Below are positions 19,656 to 29,564 of a stretch of DNA of 55,838 bases, piece after piece. This DNA comes from Rhodoferax sp. U11-2br (GTDB lineage: Bacteria; Pseudomonadota; Gammaproteobacteria; Burkholderiales; Burkholderiaceae_C): the NCBI RefSeq assembly GCF_018619435.1, contig NZ_JAHFZF010000030.1, positions 1 to 55,838 on the forward strand, in the 5' to 3' direction. Below the pieces are notes generated by a model. It saw only the letters and a program-made list of their open reading frames with translations. It was not told the DNA's origin and searched no databases. Each line of letters begins with the position of its first letter. Position 1 is the first letter of the stretch. Position numbers and translations under genes: made by a program.

Positions 19656-20630
19656 ATGAGTCTCTACACCGGTCGCTTTGCCCCCTCACCCACCGGTCCT
19701 TTGCACGCAGGATCCTTGGTGGCGGCCCTGGCCAGCTGGCTCGATGCGCGCGCCCACGGCGGGCGCTGGCTGCTGCGTATCGAAGATGTGGACCACAGCC
19801 GCTGCCTGCCCGGTCTGGGCGAGTTCATCTTGCAGCAACTCGGCCAGTGTGGGCTGGTACCGGATCAGCGACCGCAGTACCAATCGCAGCGCAGCGGGCT
19901 CTACCAGCAGGCGTTGCAGACCCTGGTCGAGCGAGGTCTGGCCTACCGGTGCAGTTGCACCCGCAAACAGATTGAGGCGGTGCTGGCCCAACACGGCGCA
20001 GGCAAACCACGCCATGGTGAACTGGTTTACCCCGGCACCTGCCGCTCAGGGCCACACAGCGCCACCACCGGGGCGTGGCGCCTGCGCACCGACATATATA
20101 TAAAAAATATGCCTCTGGCCCTTATTCAAAAAGGGGATGTAGCTACTGATTCAATAGTATTTCCACACCAACCCGCCCTCTGCACCCAAGCCCTGGTGGA
20201 GCCCACCAAGTGGCTGGACCGCCGCCTGGGCTCGCAGCAGCAGGACGTGGCCACGGTGGTGGGTGACTTTGTGCTTAAACGTGCAGACGGCTGTTTTGCC
20301 TACCAGCTCGCGGTGGTGGTGGACGATGCAGCACAAGGCATCACTGACGTGGTGCGGGGCGCGGATTTGGCCGACAACACCGCCCGGCAAATCCTGCTGC
20401 AGCGCGCCCTGGGCCTGCCCACACCGCGCTATCTGCACACACCGCTGGTGCTGGGCGCCAATGGCGAGAAACTCTCCAAACAAAACGGTGCAGCCGCACT
20501 GGACCTGCAGCGCCCCCTGGACGCGCTCAACCAGGCAGCCCAGACGCTGGGTCTGTTGTCACAGACAGGCACCCTGGCCGAGGCGCTGGCGGCCTGGGTT
20601 GCCCTGTGGCCCAGCGCGCCACCCCGCTAA
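19656..20630 (+). CDS. gluQ: Glutamyl-Q tRNA(Asp) synthetase GluQ with repeat-derived insert
   Basis: A 324-residue GluQRS, the truncated glutamyl-tRNA-synthetase-like enzyme that attaches glutamate to queuosine at tRNA(Asp) position 34. It shows [16 protein letters not shown] (HxGS signature), RIEDVDHSR, the zinc-binding CSC and [25 protein letters not shown], and EKLSKQNG (KMSKS-like). Residues about 145-168 ([12 protein letters not shown] and flanks) do not resemble the family and are encoded by a reverse-oriented copy of the dispersed repeat. The frame stays open, so this is an in-frame insertion. Start ATG 19656 fits the family. Whether the insertion is tolerated or reduces activity is not known. 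Confidence 0.9.
   Translation: MSLYTGRFAPSPTGPLHAGSLVAALASWLDARAHGGRWLLRIEDVDHSRCLPGLGEFILQQLGQCGLVPDQRPQYQSQRSGLYQQALQTLVERGLAYRCSCTRKQIEAVLAQHGAGKPRHGELVYPGTCRSGPHSATTGAWRLRTDIYIKNMPLALIQKGDVATDSIVFPHQPALCTQALVEPTKWLDRRLGSQQQDVATVVGDFVLKRADGCFAYQLAVVVDDAAQGITDVVRGADLADNTARQILLQRALGLPTPRYLHTPLVLGANGEKLSKQNGAAALDLQRPLDALNQAAQTLGLLSQTGTLAEALAAWVALWPSAPPR
20096..20152 (-). repeat. Dispersed palindromic repeat, copy 4 (inside gluQ)
   Basis: On the minus strand this reads CAGTAGCTACATCCCCTTTT, then TGAATAAGGGCCAGAGGCAT, matching the copy 1 layout. It lies wholly within the gluQ coding sequence, in frame, and is flanked by an AT-rich tract (about 20094-20109) unlike surrounding DNA. Confidence 0.88.
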
Positions 20631-20685
20631 CAAGCTTCTCAAAACCCGCCGGTGTGCCCATAATGAAGCGGGAGTACACACCAGC

Positions 20686-23600
20686 ATGACACACCACCTG
20701 GAAGCCTCGATCGGGTTTGCTTGCGAGCCCACACCACAGCTTGTCACGGCCAGCGAGTCCATCCTGACGCTGCTGGGTGTGCCCGCGCAGGATTTCCTGA
20801 ACGGTACCGTCAGCTGGACCGGTCTGATCCACCCGGACGACCAGGATGTGGCCGAACAGCTGTTCACAGAGGCTGCTGGCCCACCCCATGGCAGCCTCAA
20901 CATCCGCCTGCGCCATGCGGACGGCCGCATTCGCTGCTGCCGACTGCGCTACCGGCGCCAGCCAGAGCACATGCCGGTGGCGCTGCACGTGCAGCTTGCC
21001 GATGCCCGCACGCTCTACCAACCCAACGCCCAGCGTTTGATGCCCAACTTTGTGGCCATGATGGAGAACACCGATGACTTCATCTACTTCAAAGACCGCA
21101 ACCACGTCTTCACCGGTGCCAGCCAGACCCTGGTGGGCATCACCGACCCGTCCGAGCACTGGCGTGACCTGATCGGCCAAACCGATTACGACGTGTTCCC
21201 AGAAGCCTTCGCCGATGTCTATTACCGCCTGGAGAAGCAGGTGTTTGCCGGTTTGCCGGTTGCCCACGAGGTGCAGGCGATTCCCACCCGTGATGGCCGC
21301 ACCGGCTGGGTGGACAACCGCAAGTACCCGATCACCAATGCCCAGGGCGAGATCATCGGCCTGTTTGGTGTGGCCCGTGACATCACCGAACTCAAACTGA
21401 CCAAAGACGCGCTGTCTGAGAGTGAACACCGCTTCAGAACCATTTTTGAGGAACTGCCCTCGATCTCGGTGCAAGGCTACAACCGGCAACGCCAGGTGAT
21501 TTACTGGAACCGTGCCAGTGAGCAGCTGTATGGTTACACCCGCGAACAGGCGCTGGGCCGCCAGCTTGAAGACTTGATCATTCCTGAACCGATGCGGGAG
21601 GCGGTGATTGGCTTTGTCGACGCCTGGACCCACGGCGGCCCGGCCATTGGCTCGGCCGAGCTGACACTCCAAGGCCGGGACAAGCAAGCGGTGGAGGTTT
21701 TCTCCAGCCATGTCATGTTGCACAGCGCAGCGGGTGAACCCGAGATGTATTGCATCGACATCGACATCTCCGAGCGCAACCGGGCTACACGCGAACTGCG
21801 CGCCAGTGAAGCTTTTCTGCGCACCATCATCGATGAACTTCCTGATGCGCTGGTACTCAAGGACCAGCGCGGCAACTTCCTGTTGTGCAACCAGGCCGTC
21901 GCCCGGCTCTATAACACCACGCCTGAGGCCATGGTGGGCAAACACGATGAGGACTTCGGCGTCACCCCGGAGATGGCGGCCTTTTTCCGGGCCAGCACCC
22001 AGGCCATCATTGCCGCAGGCACCACCCAGGTGGTGATGGAAGACAGCCGCGATGCCCTCACGGGTGAAGTGCGTCACCTGCGCACCATCAAGAAGCCACT
22101 CAAAGATGTCGATGGCCACGACCAGGTGCTGGTACTGGGCCAGGACATCACCGATCTGGTGCGAGCCCAACGCCAGGTGGCCGAGAGTGAGCAGCGCCTG
22201 CAGCATGTGATGGAAACCACACGCGAGGGCATCTGGGACTGGCATCTGCCCAGCAACCACGTCGTCCACAACCGCCAGTGGTATGCCACCTTGCTCTACG
22301 CCGAACACGAGATCCCGCCCACCTCGGAAGCGTTTGTCACACTGGTCCACCCTGAGGATCTGGAAGCGGTCAAGAAGCGGATCAACGATCTGGTCAACGG
22401 TGTCAGCGACGACTACCACTCCGAGCACCGCCTGATCCGCAAGGACGGCAAAGTCATCTGGGTGCAGGACCGCGGGCGGGTGGTGACGCGTGATGCCAAA
22501 GGCCAGGCATTGCGTATCGTGGGCAGCTACTCAGACATCAGTTTCCAGAAGGAACACCAGCAGTACCTGGAGCGCATCGCCCACTACGACCCGCTCACCA
22601 GCCTGCCCAACCGGGTGCTGCTGGCTGATCGCATGCAACAGGCCATGGCCCAGGGCAAACGCCGGGGCCTGCAGGTGGCTGTCGCCTATCTGGACCTGGA
22701 CGGCTTCAAAACCATCAACGACCAGCATGGCCACACCATGGGTGATCTGTTGCTCACCAGCATTGCCAGCCAGTTCAAGGCCATGATGCGTGAGGGCGAC
22801 ACCATTGCCCGACTCGGAGGAGACGAGTTTGTCGCGGTGTTTGTCGACCTGGTCGATGTGCAGGACAGTGTGGCGCTGATCCGGCGTTTGCTGGAGGTGG
22901 CCTCGCGCCCGACCGAAGTGGATGGCCTGATGCTCAAGGTCTCAGCCAGCATCGGTGTGAGCTTTTACCCCCAGGCCGAAGAAAGCACCGCCGACCAGTT
23001 GTTGCGCCAGGCCGACCAGGCCATGTACAACGCCAAGCTGTCGGGCAAAAACCGCTACCACCTGTTTGATGCCGAACACGACCGCCATTTGCGCGCCCGC
23101 AACGACACACTGGACCGCCTGCAGCAGGCCCTGGAGCAGCAGGAATTTGTGCTGCACTACCAGCCCAAGGTCAACCTGCGCAGCGGCAAGGTGGTCGGTC
23201 TTGAAGCCCTGATCCGCTGGCAACACCCCGAGCGCGGGCTGCTGGCACCTGGCTTCTTTTTACCCGATATCGAAGGTCATGCGCTCAGTGTGGCGCTCGG
23301 TGAATGGGTGCTGACAACAGCACTGGCCCAGGCCCAGGCCTGGGCCTCTCTCGGGCTGCACCTGGCGGTCAGTGTGAACATCTCGGCCCAACACTTGCAG
23401 CAGCCCGATTTTGTTGACAGGCTCAAGCAGTGTCTGGCCGCTTATCCTGACACACCCCATGGCAGCCTGGAACTGGAAGTGCTGGAGACCACCGCGCTCG
23501 ATGAAGTGGATGCGGTGGCCGCCGTCATCCGCGAATGTGCCGCGATGGGTGTCCGTTTTGCGTTGGATGACTTTGGCACCGGCTACTCCAGCCTGACCTA

Positions 23601-23889
23601 CCTGAAACGCCTGCCAGCCCAGGTGCTGAAAATCGACCAGTCCTTTGTGCGCGACATGCTCGACGACCCGGAAGACCGCGCCATCGTGGAAGGGGTTCTG
23701 GGCCTGGCCCGTGCGTTTGGTCGCCAGGCCGTGGCCGAAGGTGCGGAAACAGCCGCCCACTGCGGCCTGCTGCTGCGTGTGGGCTGTGATCTGGCACAAG
23801 GTTATGGCATCGCCCGCCCAATGCCCACCGACGCGGTGCTGGGCTGGGTGGAAAACTGGCAGCCGGACCTGGGCTGGCTGAACGACTGA
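20686..23889 (+). CDS. Multi-PAS GGDEF-EAL cyclic-di-GMP protein
   Basis: A 1067-residue cytoplasmic signalling protein. PAS-like domains lie at about 25-105, 122-235, 248-362, 376-492 and 505-620, each ending in a recognisable DIT/DIS motif (ARDITELK, DIDISERN, GQDITDL, SYSDIS). A GGDEF domain follows (R702-D705 I-site then GGDEF 711-715). An EAL domain starts near 818, with EALIRW (840-845), DDFGTGYSS and KIDQSF, so both catalytic domains look complete. ATG 20686 follows GGGAG. It would make or break cyclic-di-GMP depending on PAS input. It is convergent with another GGDEF-EAL gene, with an 83-base gap. Confidence 0.93.
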   Translation: MTHHLEASIGFACEPTPQLVTASESILTLLGVPAQDFLNGTVSWTGLIHPDDQDVAEQLFTEAAGPPHGSLNIRLRHADGRIRCCRLRYRRQPEHMPVALHVQLADARTLYQPNAQRLMPNFVAMMENTDDFIYFKDRNHVFTGASQTLVGITDPSEHWRDLIGQTDYDVFPEAFADVYYRLEKQVFAGLPVAHEVQAIPTRDGRTGWVDNRKYPITNAQGEIIGLFGVARDITELKLTKDALSESEHRFRTIFEELPSISVQGYNRQRQVIYWNRASEQLYGYTREQALGRQLEDLIIPEPMREAVIGFVDAWTHGGPAIGSAELTLQGRDKQAVEVFSSHVMLHSAAGEPEMYCIDIDISERNRATRELRASEAFLRTIIDELPDALVLKDQRGNFLLCNQAVARLYNTTPEAMVGKHDEDFGVTPEMAAFFRASTQAIIAAGTTQVVMEDSRDALTGEVRHLRTIKKPLKDVDGHDQVLVLGQDITDLVRAQRQVAESEQRLQHVMETTREGIWDWHLPSNHVVHNRQWYATLLYAEHEIPPTSEAFVTLVHPEDLEAVKKRINDLVNGVSDDYHSEHRLIRKDGKVIWVQDRGRVVTRDAKGQALRIVGSYSDISFQKEHQQYLERIAHYDPLTSLPNRVLLADRMQQAMAQGKRRGLQVAVAYLDLDGFKTINDQHGHTMGDLLLTSIASQFKAMMREGDTIARLGGDEFVAVFVDLVDVQDSVALIRRLLEVASRPTEVDGLMLKVSASIGVSFYPQAEESTADQLLRQADQAMYNAKLSGKNRYHLFDAEHDRHLRARNDTLDRLQQALEQQEFVLHYQPKVNLRSGKVVGLEALIRWQHPERGLLAPGFFLPDIEGHALSVALGEWVLTTALAQAQAWASLGLHLAVSVNISAQHLQQPDFVDRLKQCLAAYPDTPHGSLELEVLETTALDEVDAVAAVIRECAAMGVRFALDDFGTGYSSLTYLKRLPAQVLKIDQSFVRDMLDDPEDRAIVEGVLGLARAFGRQAVAEGAETAAHCGLLLRVGCDLAQGYGIARPMPTDAVLGWVENWQPDLGWLND

Positions 23890-23972
23890 TCTGACCCTAG
23901 AACCATGGGGCTGCTCACCGGGCGCCCGCTCAGGAGCCTCCCAAAAAAGCTGTCACCGCGCCATCAGGCGGT

Positions 23973-26654
23973 TCAGATCACAGCTTGTTGCGCCCGGACA
24001 AACGCCTCAAATGCCGACACCGGAAGCGGCCTGCTGAAGTAATAACCCTGCGCCTCATCACAACCCTGCAGGCGCAAAAAAGCCAGCTGGCTGGCAGACT
24101 CAACCCCCTCGGCAATGGTCTTGAGGTTCAGGCTCGCGGCCAGGTTGATGATGGCGGTGACGATCGCCTTGTCATCCGGGTCGTCGCTGATGTCCCGCAC
24201 AAAACTCTGGTCGATCTTGAGTTTGGACACATTGAACTTCTTGAGGTAACTCAAAGACGAGTAACCCGTGCCGAAATCGTCAATGGCCAGGTGGATGCCA
24301 AGATCGTGCAACTGGTTCATCAGCGTGATGGCGGCCATCGGGTCGTCCATCGCCATGGCCTCGGTCAACTCCAGTTCCAGGTATTGGGGTGGCAAGCCCA
24401 CCTCGCCCAGGATCTGGGTCACCATGCTCAGCAGATTGGGGTGGCGAAACTGCACCGCCGACAGGTTCACCGACACCACCATAAGTGCCATGCCGTCGTC
24501 GATCCAGCGCTTGAGCTGGGTCACGGCGCTGCGCAACACCCATTCACCAATGGCAAGAATCTGACCGCTGTCCTCGGCAATCGGGATGAATTCAGCCGGT
24601 GACAGGTTGCCCATCTCCGGGTGTTGCCAGCGCAGCAAGGCCTCTGCACCCACGATATGGCCATCCTGCAAGGACAACTGCGGCTGGTAATGCAGCGTCA
24701 TCTCGCCACGCGACAGGGCAAAGTGCATGGCGTTGACCAGCTGCAGCTTGCGCGCCGCATGGGACTGCATCTCCTGGGTGAAAAAAGCAAAATTGTTGTG
24801 ACTGGCCTGCTTGACGCGGTACATCGCGGTGTCGGCGTTTTTGGACAAGGTTTCAAAGTCCAAGCCGTCATAGGGATACAGGGCGATCCCAATCGACAGG
24901 GTGCTGACCAGCTCGTAGGTGTCCATCTTGAACGGCTCGTGCATCACGGCCAGCAGCTTCATCGCAATCTGACTGGCACGCTCCTCGTTGACCGCAGGCA
25001 ACAACAGGATGAACTCATCCCCTCCCATGCGCGACAAGGTGTCCCCGGCGCGCAGTGTGGCGCTCAGGCGCTGAGCCACCTGCACCAGCAGGCGGTCGCC
25101 CATGCTGTGGCCCAGGGTGTCATTGACATTCTTGAAGTGGTCCAGGTCCAGGAACATCAGCGCCAGGCCCTCGCCACTGCGCTGTGCCAATTGGTGGGCA
25201 AAATCGAATCGCGCCTGCAGCTGGCTGCGATTGGGCAGACCGGTGAGCTGGTCAAAATGCGCCAGCTGGGTGATGCGCTCGTCGGTGCGTTTTTTTTCCG
25301 TGATGTCACGGGTGATCGACAACACACACTCCACCTCGTCCAGACGCACCAAGGCGGCTGATACCAGGCCGGTCAGCACACTGCCGTCCTTGCGGCAGAA
25401 CTCTGCTTCCAGGTTGTCGCAATGCCCGTCGCGGTTTAACGCGTCAACGAGGCGTTGGCGATCTTCGGAGCAGCGCCAAACGTTCAGGCCCTCAGCGGTT
25501 TGTCCCAGCACATCAGTGGCCATCCAGCCAGTCACCTGCTCAAAGCCGCGGTTGACATCAATGTACAACCCGTCAGACCGGCGGGTGATGCTCAACGCGT
25601 CAGGACTGGTGTGAAACGCCTTGCGATAGCGCTCTTCGCTGTCCGCCAGGCTGAGCAGCGTGCGTCGACGGTCCGCTTCGTCAGCAAAGCGACCCAGCGC
25701 AAAACTGATGTCCATCGCCATTTCCAGCAGCAGCGAGCGGGCCGCGTCGTCAAACGCATGGGCCTCGCCGGCATACACCGTCAACAGGCCCGCCAGCTGG
25801 CCACGGCGATGCAGCGGCAAGGAAGCGGCAGCGCCCCAACCATAAGTTCTGGCCCGGTTGTGGCAGACCTGGGCGTCTGGGTCATTGGCAAAATCCTGAA
25901 ACCAGTAGGGTTCACCGGCGCGCAAGGCCCGGTCTGAGGGCCCCAGACCCTGGCTGGCATCGGTGCTGGTGTCAATGACCAAACCACTCAGGGAGTCAGA
26001 TCCCTCCCCCACCCAGGTCACCGGCTTGATCACCCCGGTGGCGGCGTCCATCACACCGATCCAGGCCAGCTTCAAACCACCATGCTTCACCGCATCGGCG
26101 CAGATGATCGGGAACAGCTCGGCCTCACTTTTGCAACGCACAATGGCCTGGTTGCACTGGCTCAAGGCGGCGTAAAGCTGGGTCAGCCGCTGCAGTTTGC
26201 GTTCTGCCAGAACGTGCTGGCTGACATCACGCGACAAGACAATAAAACTCTCGGCTTGCCCCGTACCATTGTCCTTGCGCGAGACAGACAGTTCAAACCA
26301 GCTCAGCCCGCTGGGCAGCATCAGTTCGACACGACACCCTTTGGAGAAACCCAGGGTGTGCGCCTCCTTCAAGGCGGCCAGACAAGCGTCAGCAGTGGCC
26401 TGGGGTAAAAGTTCATGCAGCGTCTTGCCAATGAATTCCTCAGCCGGTACCGCCAGCAAGTCGGTGCGGGGCGAGTGGTAATCCAGATAACGCCCCGCCA
26501 GATCCACCTCAAACAACAAATCGGGCAAGGCATCCAGAATCGCCCGCAGACGACGCTCAGCTCCCGCCTCGGTCATCGAGGCATGGGCAGAAAGCGCAGG
26601 GTTGTCTGACATAGGTGAAGGTCCGATGAGAGGTGTCTTGGCAAGCGGGGCCAT
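23973..26654 (-). CDS. PAS-GAF-PAS-GGDEF-EAL cyclic-di-GMP protein
   Basis: An 893-residue signalling protein. A PAS domain (about 33-150), a GAF domain (about 165-325, with WFQDFANDPD and AAASLPLHRRGQLAG) and a second PAS (about 340-455, ending SITRDITEKK) precede GGDEF (544-548, with an RAGD I-site just before) and EAL (EALLRWQHPEMG, DDFGTGYSSL, KIDQSFVRD). Both catalytic sites look intact. The start is uncertain: ATG 26654, 26612 or 26576 all lack a clear ribosome-binding site and the longest is given. It is divergent from trmB and convergent with the preceding GGDEF-EAL gene. The signal sensed is unknown. Confidence 0.9.
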   Translation of the reverse strand: MAPLAKTPLIGPSPMSDNPALSAHASMTEAGAERRLRAILDALPDLLFEVDLAGRYLDYHSPRTDLLAVPAEEFIGKTLHELLPQATADACLAALKEAHTLGFSKGCRVELMLPSGLSWFELSVSRKDNGTGQAESFIVLSRDVSQHVLAERKLQRLTQLYAALSQCNQAIVRCKSEAELFPIICADAVKHGGLKLAWIGVMDAATGVIKPVTWVGEGSDSLSGLVIDTSTDASQGLGPSDRALRAGEPYWFQDFANDPDAQVCHNRARTYGWGAAASLPLHRRGQLAGLLTVYAGEAHAFDDAARSLLLEMAMDISFALGRFADEADRRRTLLSLADSEERYRKAFHTSPDALSITRRSDGLYIDVNRGFEQVTGWMATDVLGQTAEGLNVWRCSEDRQRLVDALNRDGHCDNLEAEFCRKDGSVLTGLVSAALVRLDEVECVLSITRDITEKKRTDERITQLAHFDQLTGLPNRSQLQARFDFAHQLAQRSGEGLALMFLDLDHFKNVNDTLGHSMGDRLLVQVAQRLSATLRAGDTLSRMGGDEFILLLPAVNEERASQIAMKLLAVMHEPFKMDTYELVSTLSIGIALYPYDGLDFETLSKNADTAMYRVKQASHNNFAFFTQEMQSHAARKLQLVNAMHFALSRGEMTLHYQPQLSLQDGHIVGAEALLRWQHPEMGNLSPAEFIPIAEDSGQILAIGEWVLRSAVTQLKRWIDDGMALMVVSVNLSAVQFRHPNLLSMVTQILGEVGLPPQYLELELTEAMAMDDPMAAITLMNQLHDLGIHLAIDDFGTGYSSLSYLKKFNVSKLKIDQSFVRDISDDPDDKAIVTAIINLAASLNLKTIAEGVESASQLAFLRLQGCDEAQGYYFSRPLPVSAFEAFVRAQQAVI

Positions 26655-26710
26655 TTTGATCGCATTTTCACGACAAATCTACAATCCACTGCACTTTGAG
26701 CACCCACACC

Positions 26711-27466
26711 ATGACCCAAGACACCCCACCAGCACCGGCCATCCCTGAGCGGCGCGCCATCCGCAGTTTTGTCAAACGCACCGGGCGCACCACCGCAGGC
26801 CAGACCAAAGCCTTGGACGAATTGGGACCGCGTTTCTTGCTGCCGTACCAGCCAAATACTCTTGATTTTGTAGCAGCATTCACTGATAAAAAAAGGGCTA
26901 CAGGCCAAAATGACATCAAACCGACACCTCTCGTTCTGGAAATTGGTTTTGGCATGGGGGAGGCCACCGCCCACATCGCCGCGCTGCTGCCGGACACCCA
27001 TTTCTTGTGCTGCGAGGTGCATGACCCCGGCGTCGGCGCGCTGCTCAAACGCATTGGTGAACAGGACCTGCGCAACATCCGCATCTGCGCGCACGACGCG
27101 GTGGAGGTGATTGACCACATGCTGCCCGAACAATGCCTGGACGGGGTGCACATCTTTTTCCCCGACCCCTGGCACAAGGCGCGCCACAACAAACGCCGCC
27201 TGATCCAGGGCCCGCTGGTGGCCAAGCTGGCGGCACGCCTCAAGGTCGGCGGTTACATCCACTGCGCCACCGACTGGCAGGAATACGCCGAGCAGATGCT
27301 GGTGGTGCTGGGTGCCGAGCCGCTGCTCAAAAACAGCGCGCTTGTGTCTCACCCAGAATTACAAGGCTACGCGCCCAAACCACACTACCGGCCACTGACC
27401 AAGTTCGAAAACCGCGGCCTCAAGCTCGGCCACGGCGTCTGGGATCTGGTGTTTGAGCGCATTTAA
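26711..27466 (+). CDS. trmB: tRNA (guanine-N7)-methyltransferase TrmB with repeat-derived insert
   Basis: A 251-residue SAM-dependent methyltransferase that makes m7G46 in tRNA. It shows [14 protein letters not shown], the SAM loop [31 protein letters not shown] and [10 protein letters not shown]. Between LLPYQP and LVLEIGFG, where family members have a short variable linker, residues about 53-74 ([18 protein letters not shown]) are encoded by a dispersed-repeat copy in frame. ATG 26711 is preferred to the TTG at 26696. It overlaps the next gene by 14 bases, so the two are probably cotranscribed. Confidence 0.93.
   Translation: MTQDTPPAPAIPERRAIRSFVKRTGRTTAGQTKALDELGPRFLLPYQPNTLDFVAAFTDKKRATGQNDIKPTPLVLEIGFGMGEATAHIAALLPDTHFLCCEVHDPGVGALLKRIGEQDLRNIRICAHDAVEVIDHMLPEQCLDGVHIFFPDPWHKARHNKRRLIQGPLVAKLAARLKVGGYIHCATDWQEYAEQMLVVLGAEPLLKNSALVSHPELQGYAPKPHYRPLTKFENRGLKLGHGVWDLVFERI
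26869..26919 (+). repeat. Dispersed palindromic repeat, copy 5 (inside trmB)
   Basis: This copy reads TGTAGCAGCATTCACTGATA, then AAAAAAGGGCTACAGGCCAA, then AATGACATCAA. The left arm is diverged (CAGCATTCA for CAGCCCTTT) but the right half and tail match other copies. It is entirely inside the trmB reading frame. Confidence 0.8.
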
Positions 27467-28358
27467 ACCACCGGCCCGCAACGGCGTCGGCCCCAGCTGT
27501 GTGGGTCTGACTGCAGGCCCCTGGCCCAGCCTGATCGACTTTCTGGTCGAGCGTTTTCCCAATGTAGCGCGCCACACCTGGCTGGAACGCCTGGCGCGGG
27601 GTGATGTGATCAACGAGCACGGCAACTCAATCACTCCTGAGCAGGCCTGCCAGTCACCCTACCCGGCCCACACCCGGCTCTATTACTACCGCGAGGTGCC
27701 CAACGAATCCCCCATCCCGTTTGAGGAGGTGGTGTTATACCAGGACGAACATCTGCTGGTGGTGGACAAGCCCCACTTCTTGCCGGTGGTGCCCTCCGGT
27801 GGCTACCTGGCTGAGACGGTGCTGGTGCGGCTCAAGAACAAGCTGGGGCTGGACGACTTGGTGCCGATCCATCGCATTGACCGCGACACTGCCGGGCTCG
27901 TGCTGTTCTCCAAACAACCCAGCAGCCGCGCCGCCTACAGCGCCCTGTTCAGCCAACACCAGGTGCATAAAACCTACCACGCGATTGCGCCCTGGCGAGC
28001 GGATGTACCCATGCCACAAACACGCCACAGCCGCATCACCGAGGCCGGGCACTTCATGCTGCAGCACGAGGTGCCCGGTGTGCCCAATGCGCTGACCCAC
28101 ATCGAGGTGCTGCAGGTGCAAGGGAATCTGGCACGGTATGCCTTGCGCCCCGTCACCGGCCAGCGCCACCAGTTGCGCGTCCACATGCTGGCGCTCGGCC
28201 TGCCCATCCTCCACGATGGTCTGTACCCCGAACTGACACCCGAAGGCCAGGTCGACCACAAGCACCCGCTGCAACTGCTGGCCAGAGAACTGGTGTTCAC
28301 CGACCCGATCAGCCAGACCCGGCACCACTTGGTGAGCCAGCGCCAGCTGATGTTCTGA
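27453..28358 (+). CDS. RluA-family RNA pseudouridine synthase
   Basis: A 301-residue pseudouridine synthase. [15 protein letters not shown] holds the catalytic Asp, preceded by an S4-like N-terminal segment and [16 protein letters not shown]. The C-terminus carries [18 protein letters not shown], typical of the RluA clan. It isomerises uridine to pseudouridine in rRNA or tRNA; the target is not decided. The start is taken as TTG 27453, which overlaps trmB by 14 bases; a GTG at 27501 is an alternative. The region between its end and the FecR gene (133 bases) is probably the next promoter. Confidence 0.9.
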   Translation: MSAFKPPARNGVGPSCVGLTAGPWPSLIDFLVERFPNVARHTWLERLARGDVINEHGNSITPEQACQSPYPAHTRLYYYREVPNESPIPFEEVVLYQDEHLLVVDKPHFLPVVPSGGYLAETVLVRLKNKLGLDDLVPIHRIDRDTAGLVLFSKQPSSRAAYSALFSQHQVHKTYHAIAPWRADVPMPQTRHSRITEAGHFMLQHEVPGVPNALTHIEVLQVQGNLARYALRPVTGQRHQLRVHMLALGLPILHDGLYPELTPEGQVDHKHPLQLLARELVFTDPISQTRHHLVSQRQLMF

Positions 28359-28491
28359 ACCACAGGACGGCGGAAAAATGCCGCGACCCCACTGTGGCGC
28401 CGCCACCGCACACCTCAGCAAACGTCTTGGCCCATCACGCTGAACACTGGTAGCATGCAATTCGGCACAGCACTTTTGACAGGAACACTGC

Positions 28492-28944
28492 ATGAAGATC
28501 AAGCCACTTCTTACCTCAGGGGCACTGGTACTCGGTCTGGTGACAACGGCCGCCTGGGCCGATGAGGCGGTCATCGGTTACATCAAGACGGTGCAGGGGC
28601 AGGCCACGGTGGTAGCGAGCGGCCAAAGCACCACAGCCGCGCCCGGCACACCTGTGAGAGCATCGGATACGTTGAAGACGGGCCCGGCCTCCAGCCTGGG
28701 CATCACACTGAGCGACAACACCTTGTTGTCGATGGGTCCGGACACCGAACTGATGGTAGAGGAGTACCTGTTCAACCCGGCGCAGGACCAATTGAAACTC
28801 GGCGCCAGCCTGGGCAAGGGCTCACTCAACTATGTCTCGGGTGTGATTGCCAAGCTCAAACCCTCGGCGGTGTCGGTACGCACACCTACCGGCACGATTG
28901 GTGTGCGCGGCACCCATTTTGTGGCGCTGGTGGTGCCGGAGTAA
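28492..28944 (+). CDS. FecR-domain periplasmic protein
   Basis: A 150-residue protein with a signal peptide (about residues 1-23, cleaved after AWA). The FecR domain contains VIGYIKTVQGQATVV, LKTGPASSLGITLSDNTLLS, and VSVRTPTGTIGVRGTHF. Such stand-alone FecR-domain proteins are found with CHASE2 cyclases and OmpA-type proteins, as here, and are different from the iron-dicitrate anti-sigma regulator: there is no cytoplasmic or membrane part. It lies 3 bases before the next gene and probably shares its transcript. A structural or signalling role at the envelope is inferred. Confidence 0.9.
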   Translation: MKIKPLLTSGALVLGLVTTAAWADEAVIGYIKTVQGQATVVASGQSTTAAPGTPVRASDTLKTGPASSLGITLSDNTLLSMGPDTELMVEEYLFNPAQDQLKLGASLGKGSLNYVSGVIAKLKPSAVSVRTPTGTIGVRGTHFVALVVPE

Positions 28945-28947
28945 ACC

Positions 28948-29562
28948 ATGTCTACCCAACACACACGCCCCACTCTTGCCACGCTTTTTGGGTTGCTGGC
29001 CAGCGCACTGTTGCTAAGCCTGACCGGCTGTGCCAAAAACTATGTGGTGTTGCTGCCAGATGAGGATGGCACCCTGGGCAAGGTGGTGGTCACCAGCGGG
29101 CAGCACACCACCGTGCTCGACAAGAAGAACCAAGGCACCTTGATGGGGGGCACGCACAGTGAGACCTTCACCGTAACCAACGAACAACTGCAAATAGATT
29201 TTGGTGCAGCGTTGGCGGCCAGCCCCAAGAAACCGACCAGCTACCTGCTGTATTTTGAAACGGGCCAAGCGCTCCTGACCAAAGCCTCACAGGCCGAGAT
29301 TCCCGTGATCAAGGAAGACATCAGCCATCGCCCAGGCGTGGATGTGGCCGTGATTGGCCACACCGATACCAAAGGCGAAGCACAAGCCAACTATGAACTG
29401 GGTTTGACACGCGCCAAGCTGGTGTCAGCCTTGATCAGCGATGCGGGTGTCAGCACTGAGCGGCTTTCGGTGGAGTCGCATGGCGAGAAAAACCTGCTGG
29501 TTAAAACACCGGACGATGCCGATGAGCCAAGCAACCGGCGTGTGGAAGTGATCGTGCGCTAA
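28948..29562 (+). CDS. OmpA-family lipoprotein
   Basis: A 204-residue lipoprotein. The signal ends in the lipobox LTGC (Cys near residue 28), so it is expected to be lipid-anchored. The C-terminal OmpA/Pal domain has YLLYFETGQALLTKASQ, VAVIGHTDTKGEAQANYELG, LTRAKLVSAL, and SNRRVEVIV, and is predicted to bind peptidoglycan. It converges on the CHASE2 cyclase gene with only 2 bases between stop codons. With the FecR-domain protein it forms a two-gene unit. Confidence 0.93.
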   Translation: MSTQHTRPTLATLFGLLASALLLSLTGCAKNYVVLLPDEDGTLGKVVVTSGQHTTVLDKKNQGTLMGGTHSETFTVTNEQLQIDFGAALAASPKKPTSYLLYFETGQALLTKASQAEIPVIKEDISHRPGVDVAVIGHTDTKGEAQANYELGLTRAKLVSALISDAGVSTERLSVESHGEKNLLVKTPDDADEPSNRRVEVIVR

Positions 29563-29564
29563 AG

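Noticed and set aside
20527..22428. Long minus-strand open frame (633 codons) opposite the first GGDEF-EAL gene.
   Set aside because: It mirrors the sense gene's codon pattern and has no recognisable domain.
23890..23972. Possible terminator between the two convergent GGDEF-EAL genes.
   Set aside because: A short CGGGCGCCCG palindrome and GGCT/AGCC arms are present, but no convincing stem with a U-tract was found.
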